Assembly (NCBI GenBank): GCA_039707465.1
Contig: CM077645.1
Span: forward strand, 168,097,503 to 168,161,502
Length of the DNA: 64,000 nucleotides
Reading direction: 5' to 3'
Source of the DNA: Rhabdophis nuchalis
Lineage: Eukaryota > Chordata > Lepidosauria > Squamata > Natricidae
The notes below the pieces were generated by a model. It saw only the letters and a program-made list of their open reading frames with translations, did no database searches and had not been told where the DNA came from. The translations under genes were made by a program, and so were the position numbers. Positions 32,080-43,942 of the stretch are shown here, in pieces (position 1 is the first letter of the stretch; every line of letters begins with the position of its first letter).

Positions 32080-32738
32080 CACGGGTCCCCAACCCCCGGT
32101 CCACGGACCGGTGCCGGTCCGTGGCTTGGTAGGAACTGGGCCGCAGGGCTGGAGAGGAGGAGGAGGAGGGGGCAGCCCCCTGGGCAGAGCGCACAGCTGT
32201 TCGCGCCGTTGGAGTGCGGCTCTTCCTCCACCCTCATCAACGGTGGGACTCCTGGGCGCCGCCGCAGCAACGCTCCCTACTGGCCGCTGATTCCCCCCTC
32301 CCCCCCACGGAGCCTCCCCAGCCTGCATACCGGCCACTCGTCTTCTTCCAGGGGCTGCGGAGGCTCCGCGGGCGGGGGGAGGGAACCGGCGTCCGGTGGG
32401 TCACCCACTGAACGCCGTTCCTTCCCCCCCTCCCCACACGGAGCCTTCTCAGCTCCTGGAAGGAGCCTGAGCGAGCGAATGAGCGACCAAGCGCGGCGGG
32501 CAGGCCAGGCTAAGGCGAGTGAGCAAGTAAGTGCGGCGAGCCGGGCTGAGGAGGTTCCGCGGGGGGACGACGACAGACAGACAGAGAGAGGCACAGACAC
32601 AGAGAGAGACAGGGAGGGAGGGAGGGAGGGAATCAGAGAGAGTGACAGACACACACAGAGAGAGGGAGGGAGGGAGGGAGAGAAAGATAGACAGAGACAC
32701 AGAATGAGTGATTAAGTGAGTGAATGCGAGACAGACAG

Positions 32739-32769
<31 letters not shown>

Positions 32770-32929
32770 GACAGATGGGGTGGACGAAGGAGAGAGAGAG
32801 AGAGAAAAAGAAAAAGAGAAAGAAAAAAGGAGAGAGAGAGAAAGAAAGAGAGACAGAAAGGAAAGAGAGAAAAAGAGAGAGAGAGAAAGAGAGAAAGAGA
32901 GAACAAAAAAGAGACAGAAAGAGAAAGAG

Positions 32930-32984
<55 letters not shown>

Positions 32985-33167
32985 ACTTATGACCACAATT
33001 GAGCCCAAAAGTTTGTTTGCTAACCAAGACCATTGTTAAGTGAGTTTCACATTTTCCAAGTTGGCCACGCCCATCCAGTCACATGACTGCTGAGCCACTC
33101 AGCCGGTCCGCAGAATTTTCTTTAAAATGAAACCAGTCCCTGGTGCAAAAAAGGTTGGGGACCCCTG
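32080..33167. mobile_element. 1.09-kb hAT element with 8-bp TSD and simple-repeat core
   Basis: Ends CACGGGTCCCCAACCCC and GGTTGGGGACCCCTG are inverted. The duplication ATCTATGT (32072-32079, 33168-33175) is perfect. The subterminal part (CACGGACCGGTGCCGGTCCGTGG) is palindromic and GC-rich. The core holds GGGA, CA, GA and GAAA repeats (32575-32985), then a piece resembling the TA-flanked family (32987-33060). No transposase was seen. Long frames on both strands (32449-33039) are simple-repeat artefacts. Confidence 0.9.
32575..32985. repeat. Compound microsatellite (CA)n, (GA)n, (GAAA)n
   Basis: Runs of (GGGA), (CA)11-12 at about 32739-32764 and an almost pure purine tract at 32788-32985 ending in (GAAA)n. 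Confidence 0.9.
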
Positions 33168-33514
33168 ATCTATGTCATATTTCTCCTGTCAAGGCACACA
33201 AGTCAAGGCTCCTTGATCACTGGGCTCGGAGTAGACATTTTAATTTGTCTGATCCAAATGGAAGCCATTAACAAAGTCAGACTTCATTCTGAGTCTGAAA
33301 TTACTCTATTGTATGTTCTGTGTTCTGATCCTGTTGGTACTGCAGGAAACCCGAAAGGGAATTCAGAGTCTTCTCTGCTTAACTGTTTATTTGCTGATGT
33401 GGTACACCTCTAATTATTGGTCCCTTTTCACTATTTAGACCTGCCCAAAGAATAGAGAGGAAAGTGGTGGGTATTAAGGAATATCTATAATGGTGTGTGT
33501 GTGTGTGTGTGTGT

Positions 33515-33570
33515 TATTTATTGATCAGCTCAAAAACCTAACACACAGTTTTTGAGCTGATCAATAAATA
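33515..33570. repeat. Perfect 23-bp hairpin
   Basis: 33515-33537 (from TATTTATTGATCAGCTC) and 33548-33570 are exact inverse complements with a 10-nt loop CTAACACACA. It follows a (TG)n run. Confidence 0.85.
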
Positions 33571-33572
33571 AA

Positions 33573-33720
33573 TCAGGGAGACTAGGATAGATTTATTTCG
33601 AGCTTTTTAGCTCTCATCAGCTAGCCATACCCTTACTGGGATTTGAACCGAAAGGCAGAAAGGCAGAAAAGGAAAGCAGTATGCTTCCTCCCTTAATTGG
33701 AGCTTAACAGGGTGTTGTGA
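33573..33720 (-). mobile_element. tRNA-derived SINE remnant
   Basis: The minus strand has GGTTCAAATCCCAGTAAGGG, a Pol III B-box followed by GTATGGCTAGCTGATGAGAGC and a CTCGAAATAAATCTA tail. A clear A box was not identified, so the call is tentative. Confidence 0.45.
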
Positions 33721-33729
33721 CACAAGTGT

Positions 33730-33797
33730 GTGTGTATGTATGTATGTATGTATGTATGTATGTATGTATGTATGTATGTATGTATGTATGTATGTAT
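33730..33797. repeat. (TATG)n microsatellite
   Basis: About 16 near-perfect TATG units. Confidence 0.95.
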
Positions 33798-33799
33798 TT

Positions 33800-35345
33800 T
33801 TCCCTTCATTTACTACTTCCTGCCTAGAGTGAGAAGTAGTGATTTTGAAGCTGTGTCTCACATTTGCTATCATGCTAAATTTGGAGGATTGCTAAAACCG
33901 ATACACAGCAATAAGGTTCATAACTATTTCCAGCTACAAGCATTGGGACTATATTGCAACAGGGACTCAGCAAAGAGGAGCTAGGAAATGTTTATAGCTC
34001 TATCTCTGCTGGCCCTAGGCCAGGTGAGGCTAGCCAAATGCAGTTTCAGTGCTATGCCCCGACCTGAACCCAGTTTGGAAAAGGTTCAGAATCTTCTGGT
34101 ATCCAATTCCATCTATTTCCAAATCATAGGCCAGCCATATTGTATATTCTGAGGCAACCGATTCTGTGAAGATTTTTCAGTAAAACTGTAGATAAAACCA
34201 GAACAAAATGTCTTAATATAAATTATTTTCCTGTCAATCAACTGTTGTTCCTTCAACATGCAACCAGGGTTTCCTTCCAATAACCATGAAAATAATGCTG
34301 CATAATCTACTACATCACTCAGTGAAGTATGTTCTGTCTTTAGCTTTGCACTGTTCTTTCAGATGAATACAACTTGCAGGAATGTATCTTCTTAAAAGGA
34401 GACAATATGTAGGGAAAAAATGGCCCATCAGCTTGCTATCTAGTACATTGTAAGCCTGACTTTTAAAAGTTTTCTATATATAGTACATGTTCATAATTTA
34501 TTCTGGATTTCAAGAAGAAATGAAGTAAAGTTAGGTAGCATCCTACTATGCTGCTGTAATGTTGTGATTAGAATACTGGCTTATGAATTAGGAAGTCTGC
34601 CCATGGCGTGTATTCTCTGGTTCCTTGGAAGATCTGCATGAAGCAGCGCCAGAGGCAATTGCCTGGGTAGCTGAATTGGACATCCAGTTATGAAATCGCT
34701 GCAGTACCCTGTAGAAGTTTTGCATATACTCACATGGGTTGTGTATATATGTTTTCTTCTCTTTGTCATATTCTCATTATATGCTAAATAATAGATAAAT
34801 AATAGAAAGACTCAGTTTCCAATTTTTGTTGACCATAAACCAGACAGACACACAGACGCACACACAAGCACACCTAGGTGTTCTAGGTCAAGACTATCTA
34901 CAGGTCACCAAATAATTATGTGTACTGCTCCAAATATAAGCTATGGCTTTTGTGAGTTGTTGTGAAAGTGAGGGAAAGTCAGGGTCTGTCCTAGGACAAG
35001 ATGGCTAATGTGGCCTACAGACTGCACCCAGCAGCCCATCTCTGTGGGTGTCAAGAAAGGACAGTAGGAGAGGAAATATGAATGGCTACAACATCACACA
35101 AAAGCTGAAAAATTAATCTTTCTGTCAGAGATCTGAATACAAACATGCAAAAGGTTTGTTTCCTGTGATTGTATCACTGCGTACATGTCATCATTTAAAC
35201 ATCACTGATTTTCTATGAACAACATTGTCCATCTATAGCCTACAAAACCATTTTTAAAGAGGGAATCCTGGAGTTTGGATCCTTGTTTGCTTTTTCAGGA
35301 GTCAGTTTAGGAGAGATTAAGGGCCAAAATGGGCAAATTAGGCCT
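33800..35345. other. Unannotated stretch
   Basis: No gene or clear repeat recognised on either strand. Confidence 0.35.
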
Positions 35346-35350
35346 AGCAC

Positions 35351-35640
35351 CATGATGGCGAACCTATGGCACGGGTGCCACAGGTGGCATGTAAAACCAT
35401 TTCTTAGGGCACGCAAGGCATTGCCCTGTCAGCTGCATCGCACATGTGTGCGCTGGCCAGCTGGTTTAGGCCTTCTTTTGAGGCCATTTTTCACCCTGTG
35501 GAGGCTTCAGGGAAGCTCCTGAAGCCTCTGCAGGTGGTGGGGAAGACTGTTTTCACCCTCCCCAGGCTCCCAGAAAGCCTCTGGAGCCTGGGGAGGATGA
35601 AAAAGTGTGCCAAAAACAGGGGGTCATGCACATAGAAATA
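35351..35640. mobile_element. hAT-type element, truncated (GTGATGGCGAACC family)
   Basis: Starts CATGATGGCGAACCTATGGCAC and continues with the family interior (GCGCTGGCCAGCTGG, CTGGAGCCTGGGGAGG, CAGGGGGTCATGCAC). It is similar in sense to the inverted copy at 45159-45499. The opposite terminus is missing. Confidence 0.7.
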
Positions 35641-35649
35641 TGTTGTTGG

Positions 35650-36505
35650 TACATGTGCTCAGTCTCAGAGTTTTAGATAATTGAATGATGTCTCCAAAGT
35701 TAAAATGATATCAGAGATAGTTAAAAATGAATGTACCTTACGTCAAAAGATTTATAGTAGTAGATTTATATTTATCTTTCTGAGTCAGCAAGCATTTTTT
35801 GAATATTAGAGGATGCTACTAGTGCTTCATGAAATGAGCTCTCGTGGGCTTTGGCCTATTTACAGCAATTGTGATATTGCCTATGGCCAATTACAAAGAC
35901 TCATTTTTAAAAATCAAACTAACAAGATTGCTTCTTAGTAGCCCTTCTTACCCAGGATGTTTGGGAAACAAAGCTCAATAATTAAGCATAATATGAAAGA
36001 GGCAATGAATGAGCTAATTTATTTATTTATTTATTTATTTCACCTCTACGGTCATGTAGATAAATGTATGTACATTTTAGTAATTTCCCCCAAAACAGCT
36101 GCAATTATCATTTATTTTTTTAAAACTCAAATTTTAAACCCTACCAACCCTACCTGTCATCAAGACTTTTATTTTTCAGACGAAATAAAAAAATCAAAAG
36201 TCCCTTGACTTTAAAATAATTCCACTGTAATTAAGGAAGTTTCTTTGATATCTATTAGTCTATATAACACTAAAACTCTTGTGTCTGTAATTTTTTAACT
36301 GGATGAAACAATGAATCTCAGGGCAAAACTGCTTCAACCAAGTGGGCTGACTTATAGAATGTGTTCAAAATACAGGATCCATAAATACAGGAATTCCAAA
36401 TACAGGAAATTCGAAATTTGGAAAATGTTATAAACATTTAATGAACATTTAATGACATAATACAAAATGTCATAAAATAGTTCCAGTGATCAACTCCTAG
36501 TATTT
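35650..36505. other. Unannotated AT-rich stretch
   Basis: No gene seen; a short (ATTT)n run lies near 36019-36040. Confidence 0.4.
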
Positions 36506-36512
36506 GTCTAGG

Positions 36513-36675
36513 CCAGTGATGGCGAACCTATGGCACGCGGAGCCATTTCTGAGGGCATGCAAGATTTGCCCTGTCAGCTGTAGTGCGCATGTGCACGCTG
36601 GCCAGCTGATTTTCAGTGGTTTTTCGCTCTCCGGAGGATTCCCTGAAGCCTCCAAAGGGCGAAAAACAGCTCAAT
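36513..36675. mobile_element. hAT-type element, truncated (GTGATGGCGAACC family)
   Basis: CAGTGATGGCGAACCTATGG starts the family terminus, followed by GCGCATGTGCACGCTGGCCAGCTG. It ends near 36670 without the other terminus. Confidence 0.7.
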
Positions 36676-36679
36676 GCAA

Positions 36680-37260
36680 ATGATCTAAATCCAGCACTTT
36701 TTACACATATAAATGGAAATTCAGAGCAAATATTATCAGGATATGTCAGAATTTGGCCTCTCATATGCAAATTGTCCTAACCTAGCCTTTAATTTAATTA
36801 TTGAACAAAAAATTAATATCTCATCATTTCAGACTTTAGTTTGCAACTCTCCAGATCTATAAAATATGCATTTCCTGACTCACTTAAAAGTCTTCTCTTT
36901 ATTCCTAGCTTTAAGTGAACAAACAAAAGTTGTAAACCAAGGAAAGTCATCCTTGCAAACAAGTCCTTAAGGATTTTCCTCACCCCTACAAACATGTATA
37001 TTTGTTACTGTGGTTTTTGCCAGTTATCTTGTCTAATGGTTTGCACAGCAGTTCAGATCCCATTGTAGTCATTAGTGACTTTTCAAACCAGCCATCAGCA
37101 CTTGTATAGTTTTCCCTGAGCAATTAGACAGCACATTTCTCCATGCCCAGATACAGGCTGGTTTGAATGTTCATTAGTGCTGATTTGGGAGGGTGGGGGG
37201 AACCAGTATATAATTCTGGTGCATGAAACTAAAGTCCAGCCTATCCAAATAAACATGGAA
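36680..37260. other. Unannotated stretch
   Basis: Nothing recognised. Confidence 0.35.
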
Positions 37261-37265
37261 TAGAG

Positions 37266-37378
37266 TAGGGCTGTCAAAATCGTGGCCCGCAGGCCAGATG
37301 CATCACACGCTGGCCATTCCCATTCTCGGTTTAGCAAAGGGGGGAAAAGTTCCAATGCATCACGTTGACACCGCCATG
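37266..37378. mobile_element. Short hAT-like MITE (GGCTGTCAAA family)
   Basis: TAGGGCTGTCAAAATCGTGG at the left and GTTGACACCGCCATG at the right are imperfect inverted ends. GGCCCGCAGGCCAGATGC is typical of a squamate family with CAGGGGTGTCAAACTC ends. No clear duplication. Confidence 0.5.
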
Positions 37379-37399
37379 ACGAATTTCACACCTTGGTAT

Positions 37400-40300
37400 A
37401 GAGCATTAAATCTCAATCTGATAATATTGTATGCAGAAACTATTTAGGTGTCATGGAGGGATACCTGCTAAATAGAGCAGAGGCAGAGGTAGGGATTTAA
37501 AGCAAGTAACAATGTATTGAGATATTTTGGACCACAGTAAAAAAAAAGGGGGGGTGTTCTTAAAAGTCCCTTTATGAAGGAAATACTGCATATATTAGCA
37601 ACAAATGAATAATAGTTGACTGTGAATTTCATAGGACAACTGGAATGGATAACTGAAATGCAGCTCAGCTCTGAGGCCAACAATATCAATGTGTACCATA
37701 AACATTTTGGTCAAAAGTGAACAGTACTTTACCTAGACATGTTTTCTAACTGACAACACCAAGCACTTTTTTTTGCCCAGGAATAATGAGAGCACCTACC
37801 CCTTTTTCATAGCTGTGGCTGCTGAAGAGCACAGGGATTAAAGTTTGTACATTACATGGCCATGGGGAGGGGGGGGGCTTGGAATGATAGGACCAACCCA
37901 TCTGAGGAACAGCCAGATGTTGAAAACGATATCCTTGCATTTAAGGCATCCATATTCCTTGCCTCCATATTCCTTGTGGTAGGCTCTTATATAAAGAATA
38001 ATTATTGTCGTGTTATAAAAGTGTGAATGTTATCCATCTTTTGAGGTGATAAGTTCAAATGTCATGCTAAGTCATCTTTGGTTTACTTTAATTTGAGGTC
38101 ATCTAATTCTACAGCAATTTTGGCAGCCTACACAAAATATAATTAAAAATGCCATATACCAAAGAATAAAAAATATGGTTGACTAGAAGACTAACTCATA
38201 ACATTTCAGAAAACTGAAAAATACCTGAACCCAAACCAACCAAACCTATGCAGAACCCTAAAGGAGCTGAACCAACTAGTCTACTCCAGGGCCTGGGAGA
38301 ACAACCAGATTTTCAATAGTTTGTGAAAAATCAACAGAATGAGGAATTCTGAGGAGATATATTTCCATAGAGCATTATTATATGTGTGTGTGTAGGGGGG
38401 GGATGCTGATATATTACATGTCCCAGAATCCTTTGGGACTGAATGAGAAATACTATAATAGAAGGAACCAAGTATATGAAAGGTTGTTTCGGAAATTTTG
38501 AGAATTATGCTTCTGTTGATCAGGGCTTCATCAGAGCTTGGTACTTTCCCTTTGAGAAAGGCAGTTGTACCTGCTACCAGCTATATAGCTTCCCCCTTTG
38601 AAGACTGTTCTGCTGGCCAGAACAGGGCTTATCTAAAGGTTGGATTGTTAAATCTTTATATAAGATTCTCTTATGTTCTAAATAAGATATTTTTTCTATT
38701 TTTTTTACTAGAGCAGGCTAAAGAAGCACAGACTTGCAATAATAAGAAAACAAGTTACAGTTGATAAATATTTCAGGAGTTAATCAGACCTAGTTTTCCA
38801 TGGCTTCTTAGATCTGGGTCATAGTTTTCATTTTTCCTACTGCAAACATGATCAAATCTTGACAAGTTCTACTTCCTTTTCATGAATCAAAAGTTGTGGT
38901 CAGTGGATAAACGAAGTAGTTTTCAAGAAATGGGCATGTCAACAATTTTGTTTTGTTAGCTGGGCCTGGGGAAGCACTCTATCTCTGCCTGGTTGAATTG
39001 TCAACCATCATACAAAGATCTATTCAAAGATATGCTGATCTCTTCATTTTCTTACTGAATTGGACAGAGGGAGTGTTAATTTTTGTCTGATAGGCATGTT
39101 TACAGAAAAACATGAAATGGGAATAGGGCTTCAGAGGAATTCTTCCTATTATTCTTTAGGGAAGAGGAGGAAGAGGCATTCTCTCATTAAATCATTTATT
39201 TTTTCATATATTCATATTTTTGTACAGAAATAATAAATGAGGATTGTTTATTTAGGAACTATTAATGAAGCTGGAACATTTTTCTTTAAAATGACCCAAA
39301 CTGATAAGGGGTCCTAGCATGTCAACTGAAACACATTCAAATGCAGAAAAAGAAAAAAAAATGGGTACAGTTTGAAATAGTGATAGAATGTAATTTCATA
39401 TGGTATTTAAATATTGCAGTTTCCAGTAATTACTTAATAACATTATCATTTTTATGTGAAAATCTAAAGTCTGTATTACAGAAAAGTACAAACGTTGTCA
39501 GTTTAGCAATTCATTATTTTGCATGGGGACTAGAGTGATCTCACGTTCATTGACAAAGGAGCTCTAGGCAAATTTTTCCATCATAGAAAACAAGGCTTCA
39601 GACTCTCAGTGTGGCACCAGCACTTTTTTATAATGAGAGAGATCAAATGTTGACCTTCTGCTGTCAAGGAAGCAGCTATTAAAATGCTTTATTCATTCAA
39701 GTGGACCTCTGCAAAAACAACCTTTTGCCAGCTGGCAAAATTCATTTGAACTTGTCAGTTAATAGAGTTCCTATCTTGAGTCAATAGCTTTCAGCCAGGT
39801 TTGTGTAGCATCCTTATAATGTTTCTTTGGCTCCTTTGGATTGATCAGACAAACCAGTTTTTCACCTCCCACTTAACACCTTACACAAGTTCGGAAGTAC
39901 AGGATCAAGCACGTAAATAACAGAGAGAGAAAAAAGAAACAGAAAGAGGAGAGACTAAGGTATACAGGGTGGGGGGGGGATATGCATTTTGCTTTCTATA
40001 TTATTATATATTATCTATTCTTCATGCAAGGCTCAGGCAATGCGATTTTAAGCAATTGTGCCTGCCTCTAAAATTCAGCCTTATGTTGATTCTGATTTTT
40101 GCTTTGCATGTGCTTTTGTGCATATAGATTCTCTAAATTCAACTGAAAAAAACTGATGGTCTACATTTGTAATAATGAGACTGGTTTTTAAATTCAGTTA
40201 GCATACATTTAGCATAAAAATATTGCTTATTGAGCAGTATTGCTTTCTTGAGTGCCAGGAATCGGCAGGTAATTGCAAATATCTACAAATTCGAGGAAGG

Positions 40301-41040
40301 AATTATGGATTTATCCAACATGTAAATCTGAATTTTCTTCCTAAATTATGGTCTAGTTTTAGGCTTTTCCTTATAGCCATGCTATTTATGCATTTTTTTT
40401 CAGGAGTCAAGTACATGACATAGCCATTATGCTATTAAATAACCACTGTCTGAGCACTGTCTGACTAATGGGCTAACTCAGTGTTCTTCAGTGTCTTGGA
40501 TTATTATTGGCACCATTAGGAGACAGGAAATGGAATGGATCAGAAAATTAAAGTACCATCAAAACATATCACAAATGCATTTTATTCTTGTTGCCATGTT
40601 CACTGGAACACTTAATAATATTTCAGGATGACATTCTGCAAATGCACATACACACACTATACCACACACACACACACACACACAAATACAAACACACACA
40701 CACAAACACACACACACACACACACACACACATATCTGATCTTAGATTCATTTGTCAACTTTTCCTATTTCTAAAGAAAGGTACTAAGTAGCCATTATGC
40801 ATCTCAACATAAATGAAATACATTTAAAAATGTGTCTCTTTCTCTTCTTTAAGAGAAAACATTTTCAAAATGAAAAAAAAAAGATACAACAGAGGAAAAA
40901 ATGGTTTTCTCCACTGGTTCTAGCAATTCCTACCTACATAAACTATCCACACAGGTTATCCATATGGAAATGCCATAAACAAAGCTTCTCATCTTCTTAA
41001 GTGGGCAGATATGGGTATAAAATGGAGATTGTTCACTGGA
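37400..41040. other. Mostly unannotated stretch
   Basis: No gene recognised. Possible old L2 sequence at about 38225-38370 (antisense, weak). A CA-repeat cluster lies at 40650-40732. Confidence 0.35.
40650..40732. repeat. (CA)n microsatellite cluster
   Basis: Interrupted CA repeats with AATA/AAACA interruptions. Confidence 0.9.
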
Positions 41041-41055
41041 TACAACCCCATAAAG

Positions 41056-41725
41056 CAGGGGTCTCCAACCTTTGCAACTTTAAGTCTGAAGGACTTTAGC
41101 TCCCAGACTTCTCCAGCCAGCTTTGCTGGCTGGAGAAGTCTGGAATAGAATAGAATAGAATAATTTAATTTATAGACCGCTCCTCTCCCCGTAGGGACTC
41201 GGAGCGGTGCACAGGGAAAACTAAAACCACAATACAATAAATATACAAATATAATTAAGAACAAATTAAATCTGGGCCTGTGCTAAAATCCCCTTAACAT
41301 GCTAAAATACCCAATTAAAACAGCTAGACCCTGTAGAGAGAGGCTATCCAAGGCCGGCCAAACGGAAAAAATGAGTTTTTAATTTCAGACGGAAGGAGCG
41401 GAAGTCCGTGGTTGTTCTGATGTCGGGGGGAAGGTCGTTCCAGAGGGCTGGGCCCGCCACAGAGAGAGCCCTTCCCCTGGGCGTCGCCCGCTGACAGAGT
41501 CTAGTGGACGGCACCCAGAGAAGTCCCTCTCTGTGGGAGCGAATCGGCCGTGAGGATGTATGAGGCAGGATCCGATCCCGCAGATAGCTAGGTCCCGAGC
41601 CATGGAGCGCTTTGAAGATGATGACTAATACCTTGAACAACCCCCCCCTTCAGCTCCCAGCTGAAAGACTTCAGCTGGGAGCTGAAGTCCTTCAGACTTA
41701 AAGTTGCAAAGGTTGGAGACCCCTG
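41056..41725. mobile_element. Palindromic hAT MITE containing an L2 insertion, 8-bp TSD
   Basis: Ends CAGGGGTCTCCAACCTTTGC and its complement are flanked by a perfect CCATAAAG duplication (41048-41055, 41726-41733). The MITE is a near-perfect palindrome (compare the uninterrupted 121-bp copy at 53876) opened near its centre by an antisense L2 fragment. Confidence 0.9.
41135..41640 (-). mobile_element. L2 LINE fragment, antisense, nested in MITE
   Basis: It begins with an (AATAG)n run and ATTTATAGACCGCTCC..GGGACTCGGAGCGGTGCACAGG (the L2 3' end, inverted). An open minus frame of 98 codons (41344-41640) ends LKTHFFRLAGLG. 5'-truncated. Confidence 0.88.
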
Positions 41726-41734
41726 CCATAAAGT

Positions 41735-43185
41735 ACAACAGCTTCCTCAGTGGGTTCTTTCAGTCAATACAACTCATCTGTTGACGGCAACACCAAGGGA
41801 AGTAATGGTCAATGGTTTTCCTTCTTTCAGATTTAAATCGCCATTGCAAAGCAGTTTTGTGCAATTTTCCCATCAACCAAAGAAAAGGGTCTGGATTGTA
41901 ACCACATTTCCGATGATGTAATTGAAAAGGGCCTCATAATAAGACACCTAAAAGGGCTGCTATTTCGTTCTGAAAAATCAAATCCTGGTTTTAATTCTGT
42001 ACTTACAGTACTTTGCTTTCTCATCCTATATTATTACAAGCTTCATTACCACTAGATGGTGCTCCATCTTCTTGAGGAAAAAATAAGCTTTGTATTGGAT
42101 AGTTAGAAGCAAATCTTATTGATAGAATTCATGTGGAAATGACAAGATATTGCCCATCCAAAAGTACTATTGGCCATTGGGACAGTTTTATTGCAAATGC
42201 TTGGATCTTCTCTGAAAGAGGACAATATAATAGGGAACACCCAATGATGATTTGGAGATTTTGTTTATGAAAATTTAAAGGAAGACTTTAATGTAAAGAT
42301 TTCAATTAACTACCCTTAGAAATGAAGGGACACAGAGAATGCCTTCCCTTCAACAATTTTAAAGACAGAAATATGGCCCTAAATATTTTCAGCTTTGGGG
42401 ATAAATGTCTTCAGTTTTTTCTGTTCCTAGCTAAGAACTCCCACATGTTTCCAGAAAACAGCTCTTGCACCTACTAATCAATATTTGCATTTCTAGAGTG
42501 GGGAAAAGAAAGAAGATGGAAGAAGTATTGGGAAAAACAAAGGATGCAGGATAACTATACAAATTACAAACCACCTTCCTTAGTCTGTTGACGTCCATAC
42601 CTGTTGAATTCCTCAGAATGCTGAGGAATTTGAGAATGACAAATTAGTTACTTTGTGGTAGATATAGAAATAATCCTATTATGTTCGATATTTGTACAAA
42701 CCTATAGATTCAGAATCTTCCTTGGGAAGGAACATCACTATTTCAGTCTTGAGATGAAGGAGGTATCAGAGTGAGAAGTTCCTTTACTGCCTAAGTCTAC
42801 ATTAGTATCATCATTTAATAAAATAACTGAACACACACACACTCACACACACATGCACACACACCTACCTTCTGATATTAGATATCTTGGAAGGGATGAC
42901 TTCTTCTTATTCTGGATTATCTCCTACTTTTAGCTTGGATTGACCAACAATTATTCTGATTCCAAGTACTCAAATGCCTGGAGCTTGATCCCCTTGGAAG
43001 CGTGCATTTATGTAACTTTGGAAGCCTCTCTTGTTTTATAACTTAATCCAAATCTGAGAAACATCAAGAAGTTGAAGCCAAGGGCAAGAGTAACTGCTGG
43101 TGTTATATCATAATCTAATCTACCTTGCTCAGCAAAGCATCTGAATATGCTGGTATTGCATATAGTCCCCACATGCAGTTGGACA
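41735..43185. other. Unannotated stretch
   Basis: No gene seen. Contains a CTCF-like motif at 42049 and a short CA repeat near 42832-42866. Confidence 0.35.
42049..42062 (+). promoter_or_regulatory. CTCF-like motif
   Basis: CCACTAGATGGTGC matches CCASYAGRKGGCRS with one mismatch (T for C). Confidence 0.35.
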
Positions 43186-43189
43186 TTTT

Positions 43190-43400
43190 TTACAATACAA
43201 TACAATACAATAGCAAAGTTGGCAGGGTCTTGTAGGTCTTCTAGTCCAACCCCCTGCATGGGCAGGAACCTTATACCATTTCAGACAAATGGCTATCTAA
43301 CATCTTCTTAAAGACTTCCAGAGTTGGGGCATTCACAACTTCTGGAGGCAAGCTGTTCCAGAGGTTAATTGTTCTAACTGTCAGGAACTTTTCTAACTTT
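43190..43400 (-). mobile_element. CR1 LINE 3' fragment, antisense
   Basis: An (ACAAT)n run is followed by GGCAGGGTCTTGTAGGTCTTCTAGTCCAACCCCCTGC, CCATTTCAGACAAATGGC and CTCTGGAGGCAA-like phrases, the inverted CR1 3' end. Confidence 0.85.
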
Positions 43401-43942
43401 TCATAGCAATAGTCCTACTACTGATAGAGAACACCCATTTTGTGAAGATTTTCCATCTGTAATTATTATCTTACTATTTTAATACTATTTTAATAATAAA
43501 CCATCTATATAAATAAAAATGTAAAATAGTTTGTACGAATCCACTAATCTCAAAAACTACTGGACCGATTTACACCAAACTTTCACACAATGTAGCCAAG
43601 GACTTCCGATAATAGAATAGCTACTCATTTTGTGCCTAGCACGCGTGTGTCGTGTGCAAGTTACACACAAATAAAATGTACCCACTGAAATGTGTTTTAA
43701 CTTCCCTGTAGCCACGCCCATCAAACTGCTTTTTAACTGTCAGTGTTGGAATGGAGGCCTCTTGGGGCCAAAAAGGCACTGGGATAGCAAACTCCCAGGT
43801 GGCCCATAGAGAGAGGGGGGGGGAGAAATACTGCTCAAGACTGTTCTCTGAGGTAAAAACATGGAGGCAGGCAGCTGCTTTAAACTGTTTAATACGAACT
43901 GAACCAAACTGTAACAAAGAATCACCCATCTGATAGCAAATA

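Noticed and set aside
32449..33039. Open frames of 107-194 codons on both strands
   Set aside because: Produced by CA, GA and GAAA repeats inside the hAT element.
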